Shown: one piece after another, positions 11,901-23,430 of the stretch
How positions within the stretch are numbered: position 1 is the stretch's first letter
Layout: each line of letters opens with the position of its first letter
Origin: Haberlea rhodopensis
Lineage: Eukaryota; Streptophyta; Magnoliopsida; Lamiales; Gesneriaceae
DNA length: 64,000 nt
Direction: 5' to 3'
NCBI GenBank assembly: GCA_907163345.1
Contig: CAJQUN010000015.1
Span: 5,302,886 to 5,366,885, forward strand
Translations under genes and position numbers: made by a program
Notes under the pieces: model-generated
What the model was told of the DNA's origin: nothing
The model's input: the letters and a program-made list of their open reading frames with translations, nothing else
The model's database searches: none

Positions 11901-12726
11901 ATTTAAAAGCTAGGTTCATTCAAGTGTCCTTCATGGTGTTTGATGATGTAATTGACAAGGTGTTGGCCAATTATTTGCTTAAATACATGCATATTTGTAT
12001 TTTATCTCAATCAAAAATAAGATGTTGTGATCCGGAACACCTTAGTTCTTAATCTCAACATTTAATCACTCGGGTTTGCTAACTCGTGATTAATCATAAT
12101 TAATTAGCAACGGGAGCCTTAAATTATGGGTTCAAACATGTGATCCCCTAGTAATGTAATCACACTTAGCCAAAAATCATAGTCAAATAACAATGTAAAA
12201 ATATGCGTTGCAACAAATTAAACATTAAAATCTGAAATAACTAAGAACAAAGTTTAGAAATACGAAAAGATGATAGGCGTTGACTCCCTGCTTTGGTGCG
12301 TCATCTCGTCTCTCCCGATGTCTTGCTCTTCAATCATCTTGTAGGACACGAGTTCTTCAAAAATGAATCAAATCCTAAATTTCAGCAGCTGGCGATCGAT
12401 CGTCGTTTCTCACCGATCGATCACCAAGTTTTATTCAGCCTTCAAATTTTTTTTGGCACTCGACGATCAATCGCCGACCTCATGGCGATCGATTATGTGA
12501 ATAGTAACTTTTTTTTTACAAAGCTCAAATTCTTGTCCTTCTTTGACATGTTCGCTCGGTTTTGTCCTTTTCATCGTTAATTAGATCAAATCTTCCACTT
12601 TTATGCATTTCTACCTGTATTCTTGGAACATACAAAAATAACATAAAAACACATAAGATCGTCCAAAAATCATAATACAATACATATAAATTCATAGCAA
12701 TATAAATGTAAAAATCACGCTTATCA
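8973..12726 (-). repeat. Athila 5' LTR, interrupted
   Basis: LTR sequence occupies 8973-9665 and 12119-12726 and together matches the 3' LTR at 2058-3394. CGATCGATCG-type words occur at 12392-12495, again upstream of the expected promoter. The right part carries an extra pair of such words (about 12465-12495) that the 3' LTR lacks or has lost. Confidence 0.8.
9666..12118 (-). mobile_element. 2.45-kb insertion, probably a Tekay-like solo LTR, in the Athila 5' LTR
   Basis: Identical 10-mers TTAAATTATG flank it (9656-9665 and 12119-12128); the uninterrupted 3' LTR has only one copy. Minus-strand reading shows Tekay-LTR landmarks in the right order: a GGTACGTA word near 10610, a gccgcc/gagc block near 10220-10290, and 'tgacccccgttgtgggggctgtcatg' near 10024-10055, which parallels 'ctcaccccgtgtgggggctgtc' at 42385. 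The minus-strand 3' end is TTCACA. The other end does not start TG, and a 10-bp duplication is too long for an LTR element, so the class is uncertain. No protein is encoded. Confidence 0.5.
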
Positions 12727-13679
12727 ATTTGGGACATGATAGTTTCTGAGAACAAATGAAGAAAGGCTGGAGATCTCAACAAATCAAGACATCATCGTAT
12801 TTCTTGGGTCAATTTGATTAGACTCTACTGGGTAAATTTGGAGATGAGGATGATCTTGGTTATAGGTTGGAAAAATTTCTTCCGATGGAGATATTTTGGG
12901 TTTTCTTGTTTCATCATGGAAATGGGTCAATCTCTCCTCTGCATCCTCATTCTGCCTCTAATCTTCATTTTCGTCTCCTCCACCGATAACAAAAAAAAAA
13001 CTCTGGTATTCAAAAGCTGTGAGAACCCAAAATCTGTTATTTATTTTATTTATTTTGTTGATTCTTTTTCCAACTTTGTTGAGGCTACGTCAATTTCAAA
13101 GGGAAGAACCCACTTTGCTCAAGAGGAGTTTATAGGCTCTATCTTCACCCCAAAATCCATAATTCCTTAATTTTGTCAAACCCATAACAATTTTCTACCT
13201 TATAATCAGTCACCTATTTATCACATTGAGTTAATGAAGCCATTATTTGGTAATGATTTTGAAGCTGAGCTGGTGTATTCACACATGGCATGCCTCGACA
13301 CTGATAGCCACCCGCCACCCCCATCCAAACTGTCGGAAAACGCCCCACTATAGCCCTAAATTTCTACCGCCTGAAAAAGGCTGCTTGGTTTATTCTTTGT
13401 AACTCATCGATGTATTGCCACACCTATCTTTAGAACTTGTTAATGATGGGTTTCATGATGTGGGGTATTTTTTCCATTTCACGGCGGCCAGAATCGATCT
13501 ATTTGATTTCCTGAAACACGAAATTTCGTTAATTGAGTTGTGGAAGGGATTTAAGGGTGGTTCAATTTTCACTTTAGATTGCTAATCTCTGATGTCTTGC
13601 TGGAATGTACATGGAGTATCGACTGAATTGCTGGTGGATTTCTAAATTTTGGTTAGAAATGATGGTTAGAAATGATAAG
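12727..13679. other. Orphan segment of low-copy character, possible gene fragment
   Basis: This stretch lies between Athila and element A and does not resemble any repeat elsewhere in the window. It has open frames with non-repetitive composition. One (12910 onward) starts with a hydrophobic, signal-peptide-like run (MGQSLLCILILPLIFIFVSS) followed by DNKKKTLVFKSCENPK. Another phase reads KFGDEDDLGYRLEKFLP just upstream. No family was recognised and no frame stays open beyond about 120 codons. It may be Tat interior, or a host gene fragment captured by Tat. Confidence 0.35.
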
Positions 13680-15840
13680 TGTGATGACTGAAATTTAAAT
13701 ATCTTGTTTAAATTGAATTAATACGATGTTTAAGGGATAACTATGAGGACTTATCGTTTTGCTTTTAGAATCGGTTTTGAAATAAACCATGTGTGGTGGA
13801 ACTTCGAAATTGAGTTATGATTTTAATTGAACAATGGTTAAAATAGATTATGTGAATTAACCAAGAGATTGAACAATTTAACTGTGAAGTCGATGTAATT
13901 AATTAAGAAAGCATGAATTAGAGGTTGAATATACATGTTGATGTATTAAAGTTTGATGAATGACTTTTTGTGGTATTAAATTACTTAAGGAATGGAATGC
14001 CTCATTTACCACACAACTTCACACACTACACCATAACACACACTAAATCCTATCATTCTCCCCAAAACTTTCATTTCTCCTTCTTCAAAAATATCTTGGA
14101 TTTGGTTGCTCTTGTTTTGGTTATTTGGGACTGGGAGATTGGAAGAGTAAGAGAGTCAAGGTATGAATTGAATTATGTTGGTTTTGGTTGAGATATTAAA
14201 TTATTGAATTGTGGTAAAAATGGGTATGTGGTAGTAGTATGGAATTGAGATGTTATTATTGTGTTTTAAGGTGTTTTGAGGTATTGTAGTTGAGGAATGA
14301 GTAAAATATTTTGTGGTATGTGTATTGGAGGGGGGCTTATGCTTGAAAATGGAGTTTTCTCGCGAAACCAGAGCCTCGCGATCGATCGCGAGGCAATGCC
14401 CGATCGATCGCACGAGTGTGTGCCCAAGATGGGCAACACAGGGTTCTCGTGATCGATCGCGGGCCAGTGTGCGATCGATCACGAGAGCGCGAAACTTGAA
14501 TTTTTTTTATTTTGAGCTCGCGATCGATTGTGGACTGTGGCCGATCAATAACGAGCTATGAAATGTTGAAATTAATTTGTTAAGTGTTGGGATCTTGGAA
14601 TGTGATATTTTATGGTAGATTTTAATGATGATTTCTACATGCTAAGTAAGTCATGAGCAATGAAATTAAGGTTTCATGGAATGAACCTTGGAAGCGAACA
14701 TGCTACTTGATCGAATGAGTTGATAACTCATATTAATAAGAGATAAAATGGGATGGTTTGAGTAGTACACGAAATATGACAAATTATATTATATGATGAG
14801 ATTGTTAAGGGTTATTGCTAAGATGTTATTATTGAATTGATGTTCGTTTTAGGTATGTATGAGCCTCCAGATGTCGAGAATATCTAAATCACATTGTCAA
14901 CCTTAAGGTACGTATGACGTAAGAGCATATGTATATATTATTGTTTCATGAAATGAAAAATATATTCCTGTTGTCATTGAATTAGTACGTAGAGATGTAC
15001 AAGTATTGGATGTAACTTTTGAGTATCATGTTGACAAGTGTTCAGAGCACCAACGAATGGTGTTATGATTCTTGTGATGCCGCTATCGAGCGTGCTATGA
15101 GTTGTGGTTCCGCCGCTGTTGAGCGTGCGCTGGTTATTGTGATGCCGCTATTGAGCGTGCGATGGTTATTGGGCCACCGTTGTTAAGCGAGTGATGTGAG
15201 ATGATGAGTTATGACTAATAAATTGATAACCGAGATGTATTTGATTTCTATACATCATTGTTATCGTAATTTAATTATTGTCGATTGTTGAACTTATGGT
15301 TTTGAGTATTGTATAGTAAAATCATTCTTGTGATGATTTATTTGGCTTTGAAATTGATGATTTTGGTTGATGTGAGAACAGGAACAACGTAAGAGACCTA
15401 CAATGGTTGTGGTATACTCAGGGAGTATTTGCTTAAACTACAGCATTATATTCTATAAATTATTAATTGTTTGTACGATGTCGTTTGTATGCTCACCCCG
15501 TGTGGAGGCTGTTTATGTTGAAACAGGTGGAACAAGTACGATATTGATTCGGGAAATGAGTTTGAACTGAAGGATGAGGATGCTCTTGGGAGCGAGGTAC
15601 CAATATTGGTATAGAGTGATATGTTTTTATACAAATAGATACACACTTGTTTGTTAAATGCTCGTTTGTGAGCATAGTGATATGTGTATATGATTTGTAT
15701 AAATGTCTTGTGTTTTCTCTTTTCATTTGTGTGTTGCATGCAATTTAATTGTGGGGAAATTGTATAATGAATTGAGAATGTATTAGTGCGTTACGAAGTG
15801 TATACATATATGAATTGTGTTCGTGTTGGGAATTGGGTTT
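13680..15840 (+). repeat. Element A left LTR, first part
   Basis: Matches 39296-40407 plus 47206 onward. It contains CGATCGATCG words at 14374-14555, including a perfect 20-bp palindrome at 14374-14393, a ggtacgtatgacgta box (14907-14921), gccgctat.gagcgtgc hairpin words (15078-15190) and a ctcaccccgtgtggaggctgt motif (15492). It is interrupted at 15841 by an Athila-like solo LTR and resumes at 26152-26292. Confidence 0.85.
14374..14555. repeat. CGATCGATCG palindrome cluster, element A left LTR
   Basis: It starts with the perfect 20-bp palindrome CCTCGCGATCGATCGCGAGG. Further words occur near 14400, 14450 and 14471, and a decayed one near 14521. The right LTR has the same cluster at 40019-40200 with several single-base changes. 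Confidence 0.9.
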
Positions 15841-16085
15841 TGATAAGTGTATGTTATACACTTATATTTCTTCTTATTTTACATGATTTAGTGCTAGTTC
15901 TCGATCAGAATTACGTTTTTGGTATTGTTCTATCTTGTCTTGCAGGAATCCAGGTAACTACGTTAATTGTGGACTAAAAGGGTGCAAAGAGCGGATTGAA
16001 ATGATGAATTGAAGTCAAGATTCCAAGGTTTCCATCAAAGAGGTTGGCTTAGCTACGTCATTATCAGGCGTAAAGACGCCAAGGC

Positions 16086-17586
16086 TGTAAGTAATCCCAT
16101 GAGCATACAACGCAGCGGAATAAAATTTTTAGGATTACTAACACCGGATCTATACATAGGTTATCATATCGGATTAAGGAATTACAAGTGTCTCACCCTT
16201 GTAGCGTGTTTGAAGCAGAATCCACGGAGCAGCACCACGTCCTACACCTTCTCCGAGTCAATAGCAAAACTCAATGAGTTTTGCCTCAACGGTATCCACA
16301 CGATCAAATCGGGTGAAGGGATGGTTTAATAACAAGTTGCTAGACAAGTTATTAAACCGATACACGAAGCTAACTCGATTCACAATCGAATAATCGCCAC
16401 AAATCAACCAAGTCTCCTTCGGCTATATTGAAGAAGCCGAGAGCTTTTATGATCTTCTAGGCGGCCGAGAGCTTCTTTTGTTGTGTAGGTTTTGTGTTAT
16501 CAAGTTGTCTTTTTAATTAAACACCTTGTAATCATCTTTTATTTAATTAATTAAAGGCTTTCATAAAGCCTCATGGGCTTAAGCCCATGATTTAATTAAT
16601 CATTATGATTATTAATTAAGACTCCTCTTAATTATTTAATTCATCCCATGAATTTAATTTCCCTTCTCGATTTAATCTTTTGTGCGACCCGATAGGATCT
16701 TGTAATGTTGGCAGTGACATAAAATCTCATTTTATGTCTCAAGCATTGAGCGGTATCTAGCAACACATCAATGCTACCCAAATTACAAGAATGTCAATGA
16801 CTCGACATAACCTTTAGAACTTGTGATAATATTAATCATGTAACTTAATCCCTTTGTCCTATTGTGTTTAGATTGAACACGAGTCATGGAATAGTCATAC
16901 TCGTATATCCAATCTTTATTTCTTGATCCCCAAGTAGAACTAGAATAAACGAATAAGCTCGATATCTCATATCGACTCATTCGAGCATGGCCATGCATTT
17001 TAGTTCTCACTTGATCAAGGGCCAAACACATCTCCTGTTATATAGGAGGGACAAATCCTATCTCGATCAGTCAACATCCCTCTACATAATTCGTAATGTA
17101 TCCAATAGTCGCCTTTATAGTATACCCTGTTACGGGTAACGTTTGACGATATCAAGATACATAACTCCTTATGTTGGGATCTCTGATGATCACAAGTCGT
17201 AAGGATTGCATACATTATTATCACTATGAGAATTGCATATGACGATCATATAACTATCCATGTTGCATTCTCATGGTGGGTCTGTCCAGTACATCGTTCT
17301 CTAACATGTACCCATATGTTGATTTGATATCTCATATCAATGAACAATTCATCGATCAACATATACTAGTCTCTACGAATTATCATTATCCCTATTCATG
17401 ATAATACTTGACTAGGGACATCTTTAAGAATAATACAATATTATTCTAAGGACATTAACATATATATTAATTCACAATGCACAGTTAAAAGAATAATATA
17501 TAATAATGAATTGCCATTCATAAAACCATAAACATTGTATGTCTTAAACAATCATCTAATGACTTGTCTTAGGGCATATCCCAACA
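16086..17586 (-). repeat. Copia 3' LTR
   Basis: On the plus strand it runs from TGTAAGTAATCCC to ATATCCCAACA. It is nearly identical to 23431-24930. Confidence 0.95.
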
Positions 17587-17601
17587 AATCTCCCACTTGC
17601 A
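17587..17601 (-). promoter_or_regulatory. Copia polypurine tract
   Basis: On the minus strand aagtgggagatt lies between the polyprotein stop codon and the LTR start, the expected position of the plus-strand primer. Confidence 0.85.
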
Positions 17602-18996
17602 CTAAGACCACTCAGACATGTACCTAATGCCTAGAGATCTAGTATGACGATCATGCTTCTGCTGTGACAGCGGCTTCGTCAATGGGTCAGATACATTATC
17701 ATATGTTGGTACTTTGCATATTTTAACATCTCCCCTTTCAACGATTTCTCGAATGAAATGGAAACGCCTAAGTATGTGCTTGGATCTTTGGTGAGATCTT
17801 GGTTCCTTAGCCAATGCGATCGCTCCATTGTTGTCACAATAGAGTTCTATCGGATCTTTAATGCTAGGCACCACTCCAAGTTCAGAAATGAACTTCCTCA
17901 TCCAAACAGCTTCCTTTGCTGCATCCGAGGCAGCAATATACTCAGCTTCCGTTGTAGAATCGGCTACTGTTTCTTGCTTTGAACTCTTCCAGCTCACAGC
18001 ACCTCCATTTAGGCAATACACATATCCAGATTGCGATCGAAAATCATCTTTGTCGGTTTGGAAGCTTGCATCAGTGTAACCCATTACATTGAGCTCTTCC
18101 TCACCTCCATAAATCAAGAATGTATCGTTAGTCCTTCTCAAGTACTTTAGGATATTCTTGACAGCAATCCAGTGACCTTCACCTGGATCAACTTGATATC
18201 TACTCGTCATGCTCAAAGCATACGATACATCGGGACGAGTACATATCATGGCATACATGATAGATCCAATAGCTGACGCGTATGGAATCTTACTCATGCG
18301 TTGTCTCTCATCTGGTGTTGAAGGACACTGTTCCTTCGAGAGATAAATACCATGTGTCATAGGCACGAATCCTTTCTTGGATTCTTGCATGCTAAACCTT
18401 TTAAGCACCTTGTCTATGTATGTACTTTGACTTAGACCAAGAAGCCTTCTCGATCTATCTCTATAGATCTTGATTCCTAATACATAGGTGTCTTCTCCTA
18501 AGTCTTTCATCGAAAAGCAGTTCCCTAGCCAAATCTTTACAGATTGCAAGGCAGGGATATCATTTCCAATAAGAAGTATGTCATCTACATACAACACTAG
18601 GAAAATGATTACGCTCCCACTGACCTTCTTGTAGACACAAGGTTCATCTTCATTTTTGATAAAACCAAACTCTTTGATTGCATCATCAAAACTAAGATTC
18701 CAACTCCGAGAAGCTTGCTTCAATCCATAAATGGATCGTTGTAGCTTGCATATCTTTCCAGCATCCTTTGGATCGACAAAACCCTCGGGCTGTGTCATGT
18801 ACACATCCTCGAGCAGATTTCCATTAAGGAATGTTTTGACATCCATCTGCCAGATTTCATAATCATGAAATGCAGCTATTGCAAGTAAGATCCTTATGGA
18901 TTTAACCATGGCCACTGGTGAAAAGGTTTCATCATAGTCAATACCATGAATTTGTTTGAATCCTTTTGCAACCAGCCGACCTTTATAGGTTACCAT
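17602..18996 (-). pseudogene. Copia reverse transcriptase and RNase H (3' part of gag-pol)
   Basis: 464 residues open on the minus strand. Reverse transcriptase: YKGRLVAKGF at the start, the first catalytic Asp in WQMDVKTFLNG (Asp52; the family usually has AFLNG), and the YVDD box at 136-139. Ty1-type RNase H: YTDASF (Asp309), STTEAEY (Glu350) and YCDNN (Asp388). It copies the element RNA into DNA in cytoplasmic particles. The frame overlaps the upstream pol frame by 14 bases and is joined to it by a one-base frameshift, so the apparent start Met is not natural. Otherwise the catalytic residues are intact. The stop lies 15 bp before the 3' LTR. Confidence 0.9.
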
Positions 18997-21268
18997 CCAT
19001 ATCGGTCTTTTTCTTGAAAATCCATTTGCACCCTATGGGTCGTACCCCTTCAGGTGGATCAACCAAAGTCCATACTTGGTTTGCATACATGGATTCCATC
19101 TCCGATTTCATGGCCTCTTGCCATTTCTCAGAATCATTGCCCATTATAGCTTGTTGATAAGATGACGGCTCATCCTCATCAATAAGTAGTAAGTCACCTT
19201 GTTGAGTCACAAGAAATCCATATCTCTGTGGCTCCCGGTGTACTCTTACAGACCTACGCTGGGCTTGTGTCTCTTGAGCAGGTGCTTCTTCCACAACAGC
19301 TTGTGGTGCCTGCTCTGTTTCCATCTCAATCTCAGGTTCAGTGTTTTCTTGTGGTTGAACTTCATTAAGTTCTATTTTTCTCCCACTGGTTTTTCTAGAA
19401 ATAAATTCTCTTTCAAGAAATACACCAGTCCGAGCAACAACTACTTTGTTCTCGGTGGGATAATAGAAATAGTATCCTTTCGTTTCCTTAGGATACCCCA
19501 CAAATAAACACTTATCAGATTTGGGTCCAAGTTTGTTAGTGGCGTGACGTCTAACGAAAGCCTCACAACCCCAAATCTTCATAAAAGACATACTAGGACG
19601 CTTCCCAGTCCATATCTCATATGGTGTCTTTTCCACTGATTTAGATGGAACACGGTTCAGTAAGAAAATCGCTGTTTCTAGAGCGTGTCCCCAAAACGAT
19701 ATCGGAAGATCTGCATGACTCATCATTGATCTAACCATGTCTAACAAGGTTCGATTTCTCCTCTCGGATACACCATTCCATTGTGGAGTATACGGAGGAG
19801 TGAGTTGTGGGACTATCCCACACTCCTTTAGATAGTCATGAAACTCTTGGCTTAAGTATTCACCTCCTCGATCTGATCGAAGGATTTTGATACTTTTGCC
19901 AAGTTGGTTTTGTACTTCATTCTTGAAATCTTTGAACTTTTCAAAGGTTTCATGCTTATGTTTCATTAGGTACACATACCCATATCTACTGAGGTCATCA
20001 GTAAATGTAACGAAGTATTGAAAACCACCTCTAGCTTGTGTACTTATTGGTCCACATACATCACTATGTATTAGTCCCAATAAAACATTTGCCCTTTCAA
20101 CATGTCCCTTGAAAGGGGCTTTTGTCATCTTGCCCATTAAACAAGATTCGCATGTTTCATATGATTCAAAATCAAATGAATCTAATACTCCATCCTTATG
20201 AAGTTTAGATATGCGGTTCTCGTTTATGTGGCCCAAGCGACAGTGCCAGAGATAAGTCGGATTACAATCATTATTTTTAATCCTTTTAGTATTTATGTTA
20301 TAGATAGGCATATCAAGATTTAATACATAAAGACCATTCATCATTTGTGCATTAGCATAAAACATATCATTTAAATAAATAGAACAACAATTGTCCTTTA
20401 TTATAAATGAAAAACCATACTTGTCCAAACAAGAAATAGATATTATGTTTTTAGTAATAGAAGGCACAAAATAACAATCTTTCAAAATCAGTGATAAACC
20501 AGAAGGTAAAGCTAACTGATAATCTCCTATAGCTAATGCAGCAACTCTTGCTCCATTTCCAACTCGGAGATCAACTTCACCTTTCGCCAATGTCCTACTC
20601 CTTTTGAGATCCTGCACATTTACACAAATATGAGATCCACATCCAGTATCTAATACCCATGATGAAGAAGTAGATAAATTGACTTCTATAACAAAAATAC
20701 CTGAAGCGGAAGTCACACTTCCTTTCTTTAGATCCTCCAGATATACTTTGCAGTTTCTTTTCCAATGGCCGGTCTCACCGCAATGGAAACAGTTCCCTTC
20801 CTTTGCTATCCCTCCTTTTGGCTTCAGTGCATAAGACTTTGGCTTAGATTTAGCAAAGACCTTCTTTGCTTTCTTGTTGCCTTTTGCTTTGGCCCTTCCT
20901 TTGCCCTTATTCACAATAAGGACATTTGTGGCCTTAGTCTTCTTAGTATTTGCTTCATATGTTCTCAACATACCAAGCAACTGTGGTAGAGTCTTTTCCA
21001 TGTCAGTCATATTGTAATTTACTACAAATTGACTGAAGCTTTCAGGCAACGATTGCAAGATGACATCGGTGGCCAACTCTTGGTCCAATGGAAAACCTAG
21101 CTTGTCCAGATTCTCAATGTACCCAATCATCTTGAGCACATGAGTTCCAACTAAGCTTCCCTCTACCATCCTGCACTGGAATAACGCTTTAGAGACGTCA
21201 TACCTCTCTTGTCTAGCTTGCTGTTGGTACAAATGCTTTAAGTGTTCGATCATATCAAACGCCTCCAT
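18983..21268 (-). pseudogene. Copia gag C-terminus, protease and integrase
   Basis: 761 residues. The gag C-terminal helices (UBN2-like) occupy residues 1-110. A lysine-rich stretch is followed by a zinc knuckle CX2CX4HX4C (Cys160-Cys173), then protease WVLDTGCGSHI (204-214; GCG is the copia-style active site). The integrase zinc-binding HHCC is at His342, His347, Cys373, Cys376. The DDE triad is Asp403, Asp466, Glu502 with 35 residues between the last two. A proline- and glutamate-rich linker and the start of reverse transcriptase (GCKWIFKKK) follow. Frame changes at both ends are single-base shifts in otherwise well-kept sequence. Confidence 0.9.
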
Positions 21269-21552
21269 TCCTCATGTTGCTTCTGAAGCTCAGAGTTCAT
21301 GGTGGCAAGCATGAGGCACCCAACATCAAGTGCGTCACTCTGATGCTTCTTGTAAGCATCCTTTTCGGTTCTTGTAGCCGTTAGGGGAGGTTCCTCAGCG
21401 GGTAAGGGTCCCTCTAGGACATATTGTTTCTTTTCTTGTTTGAGGACTATCCTCAAGTTCCTATGCCAGTCTAGGAAATTCGTCCCATTTAATTTGTCCT
21501 TCTCAAGGACCGATCGCAGTGATAAAGTGCTAGTAACGTTGTTAGTTGCCAT
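21250..21552 (-). pseudogene. Copia gag N-terminus
   Basis: 100 residues starting at the ATG at 21552. The order LSLRSVLEKDKLNGTNFLDWHRNLRIVLKQEKK is the conserved start of this copia gag group, and the helices that follow fit gag. The frame ends after EEWRRLI through a one-base shift and continues in the frame opening at 21268 (MEAFDMIEHLK). Without the shift, gag and pol would be one open frame. A 1.88-kb leader separates it from the primer site. Confidence 0.85.
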
Positions 21553-23411
21553 GGATATCTACAATATAAATATGCAAAATAAATTTATGATTTAAATCAT
21601 TTAACATGGTCTTATATTAAATGATACTCCCACTATTTTGTTTAAAAAATATCAACCCTCGAAACCTTTAGTGGGCCAAGATCCATATTTCACTTAATCT
21701 TGAGTTAGCTTTGGCTAATCGCCCAAGACTCGGTTATTTAGGTAGACAACACTTTGTCAATTATATCACATATAATTCTTGGATAGTTGGACGAACAACA
21801 CTTTGTTCAATTCATCAAATGAATTATAATCCAACCCATGCCTCTAGGTTCCCAATCCTATTGAGATAACCTAGTTAAGTCGTACCCAATTAAAGTATAA
21901 CGGATATCACTTTTATCCTTTCGCGCCTTACTAAGATTGCCACGGTGCTTTGCTTTGGCAAACCCACACATGTACAATCGAAGTTATTGACGAGTACTTT
22001 TATTTTGGAAGGCATCTAAAACTTAATATTTTAGAGGGATTTATTGATCTCATGATTAATTTGATAATTTAAAATATGTCCACTACATATAGTTGTACAT
22101 ATCTACATATATGTGTAATACTATTATCAAACTAAAACATAAGATAAATCATGCATCAACATACATAATTAAACGTGACATGGTTATAGCCCCTACTAAT
22201 GATTTTCTCAAGCCAATGAGAAAATCATATGAGTCAACCTAAGGTAACTTCACAAGCACCTTCCTTGGCTCCAATTTGTGAATGGCCTCCTCATCCCGGC
22301 ACGATGCTCCATCTTCATTGATCACCATCAATAAAATAAACTACACTATTTACAAGATATAGAATTCCTCGATTCACATTCGAGGGGAACATAGGGGAGG
22401 GATTACATTTAGAATGAAATAGAGAAAGGCACGACACGCAGGTCGTATTATAAATTACAAACATCCACAAATCCTATCTAATAGGTCAAAGGGCTATAAC
22501 CACGCACCATGCTCAAACAACACATAAAGCATGCATTAACATGCAATTAATTAAATTCTAAACATTTTAAATTTAATTCTAATTAAAACTGTAAAATAAT
22601 TTTTGAAAAATTATCGTACGCTCAAAACATCACATGCCACGAACTAAAGCGACTAAAACACGAACCACCATGGTTCGAACCATGAAGCACACGGCTGGAC
22701 CAATAGTGGGCCTAGGGTTCGAAACCCTAGCCCATGGCCGAGCCATGGCTCGAGCGGCGGCGGCGCTAGGGTTCCAAACCCTAGCCGCCTCGCACCATGT
22801 TTATTTTTCATCAAGCCAACTTGCTTGAATCACCGAAATTCATAAGCCACGAGCTACGGTCCAACCATGGACGGTTCATGACGGTGACGGCTTAACCATC
22901 TCGAGCCAAGGGTTCGAAAAAACCCTAGCCCTCATGTGGTGTAGCCGTCGACCCTCATAATTCCGTGGACCATGATCGAACCAACTTGCACCTTCTCAAT
23001 ACTTTATCGAGCCAATAGAGTTCAAAACCCTAGATAGTGTGACGGCTTGACCCATGCACGAGCCAGGGTCCGAACCCTAGCCCTTATTCGGCGGCTGCAT
23101 GGCCATGCACGAGCTTATGGGTTCGAAACCCTAGCTCATGCGGCGGCCGTGAGCCAAGGTGACTAGGGTTCGAAACCCTAGCCATCCGGTGGTGGCTGCC
23201 GTGAGCCATGCATGGGCTAACACATCGATTTTACGCTTTCGTGTATCGTATACAATTATTCGCCAATTATATCAAATACAATTATACGATGATTTTCATA
23301 AACTAAAATTAATTTCATATCATATATGAATTTAAACAGTTTTAATAGCATGCAATATTAATTCTAATATGATTAACACAATTTAATCACATAGATCCGA
23401 TATGAGCCTTG
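21553..23411 (-). other. Copia 5' leader with hairpin repeats
   Basis: Untranslated leader between primer site and gag. The half nearer the primer site (22711-23190) is GC-richer than the rest and holds six CTAGGGTT..AACCCTAG hairpin words; the half nearer gag is AT-rich without visible structure. Short open frames here follow the repeats and are not credible genes. Confidence 0.7.
22711..23190. repeat. Six CTAGGGTT-AACCCTAG hairpin words
   Basis: Units lie near 22712-22730, 22765-22785, 22906-22929, 23064-23080, 23128-23143 and 23163-23182. Each pairs GGGTT with AACCC around a three-base loop (cga or cca), except decayed ones near 22906 and 23064. Several stems extend into flanking gggc/gccc, gcggc/gccgc or gagc/gctc. 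The right arm is the plant telo-box word AAACCCTA. Confidence 0.85.
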
Positions 23412-23430
23412 AACCTGGCTCTGATACCAC
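23412..23430 (-). promoter_or_regulatory. Copia primer-binding site (initiator Met tRNA)
   Basis: On the minus strand TGGTATCAGAGCCAGGTT directly follows the 5' LTR, complementary to the 3' end of initiator tRNA-Met. Confidence 0.95.

Larger units (their letters stand above)
2058..12726 (-). mobile_element. Athila-type gypsy element, internally deleted and twice interrupted
   Basis: The element runs on the minus strand: 5' LTR at 8973-12726, primer site 8951-8968, gag fragments 8928-5702, protease 5643-5368, integrase C-terminal remnant around 5160-4880, polypurine tract 3395-3402, 3' LTR 2058-3394. Reverse transcriptase, RNase H and the integrase core are missing because of a deletion between protease and integrase tail. 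It is further broken by a solo copia LTR (6621-8089) and by a 2.45-kb insertion in the 5' LTR (9666-12118). Flanking 5-mers (AACAT left, ATTTG right) do not match. The element is dead. Confidence 0.85.

Noticed and set aside
12814..13170. 118-codon frame with a signal-peptide-like stretch
   Set aside because: No family recognised, no splice or promoter context, and a location inside a transposon nest. Kept only as an orphan segment.
16009..16329. 106-codon frame and its copy at 23402-23674
   Set aside because: Antisense sequence of the copia LTR; the identical peptide in both LTRs shows it is not a host gene.
22634..22828. 64-codon frame in the copia leader
   Set aside because: Lies in the untranslated leader across hairpin repeats; no similarity.
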